Shown piece by piece: positions 62,379 through 64,000 of a DNA stretch of 64,000 nucleotides. The stretch is from Amycolatopsis thermalba (GTDB lineage: Bacteria > Actinomycetota > Actinomycetes > Mycobacteriales > Pseudonocardiaceae), in contig NZ_PQHW01000001.1 of the NCBI RefSeq assembly GCF_003385215.1, forward strand, positions 146,910-210,909. The letters run 5' to 3'. Within the stretch, counting starts at the first letter, position 1. Each line of letters opens with the position of its first letter. Made by a program: the position numbers and the translations under genes. Below the pieces are notes generated by a model. The model saw only the letters and a list, made by a program, of their open reading frames with translations. It was not told where the DNA came from and did not search any database.

Positions 62379-62899
62379 AGCTGCTGGAACCCTCCGAAGT
62401 GGACGACGGGGCACGCACCGAGGCGAGCCGGGTGCTCGGCGGCCTGCCCTCGTGCGTGGCGGTGGTGACCGCCACCGCGGCGACCGGGCCGGTGGGGTCG
62501 GCCGGCCACCCGGTCACCGCGGTGTCCGCGGATCCGCCGCTGGTGGCGTTCTTCGCACCGGCGCGCGCGGCGACGGTCGCGGCGGCACGCGAGTCCGGCC
62601 GGTTCGCGGTGAACGTGCTCGCCGCCGACCAGGGCGCCGTCTACGACCGGTTCACGCGCGCGGCCGCGTTCGACCCGGTCCACTGGGAGCCGGGGGCGCC
62701 ACCCCGGCTCCGGCGGGCGCTGGCGGTCCTGACGTGCGACCTGGAGGCGGTGACCCCGGCCGGCGGGCGGGTCCTGGTCCTCGGCCGGGTACGCCACGTC
62801 GCCGGCCGGCGCGCCGACCCGCTGATCGCCAGCCGCGGCGCACTGCACGGTCTCGCCCACACGGCACCGGACCACCCGCACTACCGCACGGTGCCCTGA
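62375..62899 (+). CDS. Flavin reductase family protein
   Basis: 174 residues with the FMN-binding split-barrel of flavin reductases: SRVLGGLPSCVAVVTATAAT, GHPVTAVSADPPLVAFFAPA, ESGRFAVNVLAADQGAVYDR, and VLVLGRVRHVAGRRADPL ending DHPHYRTVP. Such enzymes supply FMNH2 to two-component monooxygenases. No monooxygenase is visible in the window, so its partner may be elsewhere (for example a sulfonate monooxygenase). Translationally coupled to the permease. Confidence 0.82.
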   Translation: MKLLEPSEVDDGARTEASRVLGGLPSCVAVVTATAATGPVGSAGHPVTAVSADPPLVAFFAPARAATVAAARESGRFAVNVLAADQGAVYDRFTRAAAFDPVHWEPGAPPRLRRALAVLTCDLEAVTPAGGRVLVLGRVRHVAGRRADPLIASRGALHGLAHTAPDHPHYRTVP

Positions 62900-62907
62900 G
62901 CAGGCGC

Positions 62908-62935
62908 GGGGGAGCCGTCCCGGTACGGCTCCCCC
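62908..62935 (+). terminator. Terminator after flavin reductase
   Basis: GGGGGAGCCGT - cccggt - ACGGCTCCCCC, a perfect 11-bp stem starting 9 bases after the stop. Confidence 0.75.
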
Positions 62936-62936
62936 A

Positions 62937-62969
62937 TCTGGTACCACCGGATACCCCGGTTCTGGCCCT
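62937..62969 (+). promoter_or_regulatory. Taurine-regulon direct repeat, upstream of TauE/SafE gene
   Basis: TCTGGTACC (62937-62945) and TCTGGCCCT (62961-62969), 24 bp start to start, 57 bases before the ATG. A TACCGT -10 candidate (62969-62974) directly adjoins the second repeat, as expected for an activator contacting polymerase. Confidence 0.7.
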
Positions 62970-63026
62970 ACCGTTGTGTCCAGAAATGCACCAGGGTGAT
63001 GAGCGTTCCCGTGCCCTGGAGGTCCG

Positions 63027-63782
63027 ATGACCGCGCCCACCTTCTGGCAGCTGCCGGTGGCGGCGATGGCGTTCGCCGTCGGCGCGCTGGTGCTGGGCGG
63101 GGTGATCCGCGGCTATGCCGGCTTCGGCGCGTCCACCGTGTGGGTGGGCTGCCTCTGCCTGGTGCTGCCGCCGTCGGCCGTGGTGCCCAGCACGCTACTG
63201 CTGGAGGTCGCCTCCAGTGCGGCTCTCGCGCCGCGCGTGTGGCCGGACGCGCACCGGCCGTCGCTGCGGTGGCTGCTCGCCGGGACGCTGGCCGGGTTGC
63301 CCGCCGGCATCTGGGCGCTGGCCGCGCTGCCGGTGCACGCGACGCGGCTCGCGGTGGGGCTGGTGGTGGGCGTCTCGGCGCTCGCGCTCGCCGTCACCCG
63401 CCGCACGCGGCCGCTCGGCGGGCCGGCCCGCACCGGTGGCGCAGGTGTCCTGTTCGGCCTGCTCAACGGCGCGTGCGGGGTGGGCGGGCCGCCGGTGGTC
63501 CTGATGTACCTGGCCTCGCCGCTGCCGATCGGCGTCAGCCGGGCCAGCCTGGTGGTGTTCTTCCTCGCCGCCGATCTGCTGACCGTCGGCGCGGCGGGCG
63601 CGGGCGGCCTGCTCGGCTGGGCCGTGCTCGCGCAGACCGCGCTGTTCCTGCCGATCGCGCTCACCGGGGTCGCCCTCGGTGGGTGGGCCTATCGTCGGGC
63701 GGCCGGGGACGTGCGGCAGATCGTGCTCGGCATTCTCGCCGTGGTGTCGCTCGGCCTGGTGGCCCAGGCGGTGGTCGCGTGA
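63027..63782 (+). CDS. TSUP-family (TauE/SafE) sulfite exporter
   Basis: 251 residues, about eight TM segments: ALVLGGVIRGYAGFGASTVW with the GFG(A/S) motif, the repeat-related GVLFGLLNGACGVGGPPVVL, and LLGWAVLAQTALFLPIALTG. TauE/SafE proteins export sulfite or sulfoacetate in taurine degraders. The shared repeat upstream ties it to the taurine regulon. GTGA overlap with a second TSUP gene. Confidence 0.87.
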   Translation: MTAPTFWQLPVAAMAFAVGALVLGGVIRGYAGFGASTVWVGCLCLVLPPSAVVPSTLLLEVASSAALAPRVWPDAHRPSLRWLLAGTLAGLPAGIWALAALPVHATRLAVGLVVGVSALALAVTRRTRPLGGPARTGGAGVLFGLLNGACGVGGPPVVLMYLASPLPIGVSRASLVVFFLAADLLTVGAAGAGGLLGWAVLAQTALFLPIALTGVALGGWAYRRAAGDVRQIVLGILAVVSLGLVAQAVVA

Positions 63783-64000
63783 CGCTGGTGCTCGCCGCGC
63801 TGGCCGTCGCCTTCGCGGGGCTGATCGGCGGGCTGACCGGGTTCGGCGCGTCCCTGGTGGGCACGCCGTTGCTGCTGCTGACCGGGTTGCCGCTGCCGCA
63901 GGTGGTGCTGATCAACCTGGTCGTCACGATGACCACCCGGTTCGCCGTGCTGCACCGCGAACGGCGGCACGTGGTGTGGCTCCGGGTGCCGGTGCAGCAC
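63779..64000 (+). CDS. Second TSUP-family (TauE/SafE) protein, 3' end outside window
   Basis: GTG 63779 opens a frame to the window edge (74 residues): VTLVLAALAVAFAGLIGGLT, GFGASLVGTPLLLLTGLPLP, QVVLINLVVTMTTRFAVLHR. The GGLTGFGASLVGTPLLL block is the TSUP N-terminal repeat. It overlaps the previous TSUP stop (GTGA), so the two exporters are co-translated, perhaps as a heteromer. Confidence 0.8.
   Translation, partial: MTLVLAALAVAFAGLIGGLTGFGASLVGTPLLLLTGLPLPQVVLINLVVTMTTRFAVLHRERRHVVWLRVPVQH

Overview
The window is about 72% GC by eye, with GTG/TTG starts, dense ATGA/GTGA gene overlaps, a mycothiol-type DinB protein and actinobacterial families (DUF1206, DUF4383, VanW-type anchored proteins, mycobacterial-type CsoR). 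It reads as chromosomal DNA of a high-GC actinomycete, most likely Pseudonocardiaceae (Amycolatopsis-like); the genus is inference. No rRNA, intact tRNA, prophage, CRISPR array or intact insertion sequence was seen. Roughly 65 protein genes are supported.

Layout. 1-9.2 kb: housekeeping and accessory singletons (MarR, LysE exporter, SnoaL, epoxide hydrolase, FAD amine oxidase-like enzyme, divergent EamA/LysR pair, DUF1206, isochorismatase-like protein, two VOC proteins). 9.3-13.9 kb: secreted transglycosylase, ArsR-AHSA1-DinB operon, second epoxide hydrolase with MarR. 13.9-22.4 kb: a CoA-dependent aromatic-acid locus (CoA ligase, fused monooxygenase/old-yellow-enzyme, PaaX-type regulator, RidA, SDR, enoyl-CoA hydratase, acyl-CoA dehydrogenase) that fits aerobic 2-aminobenzoyl-CoA (anthranilate) breakdown. 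A scar of decayed genes (HxlR, IS5, VOC pieces) sits inside it. 22.5-28 kb: quinone reductase/TetR pair, YigZ, Sua5, two mutually truncated pseudogenes, small proteins. 28-35.2 kb: homoprotocatechuate meta-cleavage operon (HpaD, HpaE, DapA-like aldolase, FAH-RraA fusion, MFS transporter) with a divergent GntR regulator. 35.2-39.7 kb: copper island (AhpD-like protein, CsoR, CopZ, secreted His-rich protein, CopA ATPase). 39.8-46.6 kb: VanW protein, quinone reductase, LysR/tautomerase pair, YeiH exporter with LysR, HAD hydrolase.

46.9-64 kb is the most coherent part: a dissimilatory taurine/sulfonate island. It contains alanine dehydrogenase, a MocR-type (TauR-like) regulator, amidohydrolase-DUF3311-sodium symporter, IclR-CobS-like-CobT-like operon divergent from xsc, taurine:pyruvate aminotransferase, an amino-acid permease, flavin reductase and two TauE/SafE exporters. 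In the inferred route taurine enters by the permease, Tpa makes sulfoacetaldehyde plus alanine, Ald regenerates pyruvate and releases ammonium, Xsc makes acetyl phosphate plus sulfite, and the exporters remove sulfite or sulfate.

Five promoters of this island carry the same pair of TCTGGNNCC / TCTGGNNCT direct repeats exactly 24 bp apart. These are located before ald, the amidohydrolase, tpa, the permease and the first TauE gene, and define an apparent regulon of the MocR protein. The CobS/CobT-like AAA+/VWA pair, with no CobN in view and co-transcribed with the IclR gene facing xsc, is the least explained component. A family of about 140-bp GC-rich tandem repeats fills 53.05-53.72 kb and supplies the symporter's C-terminal codons.
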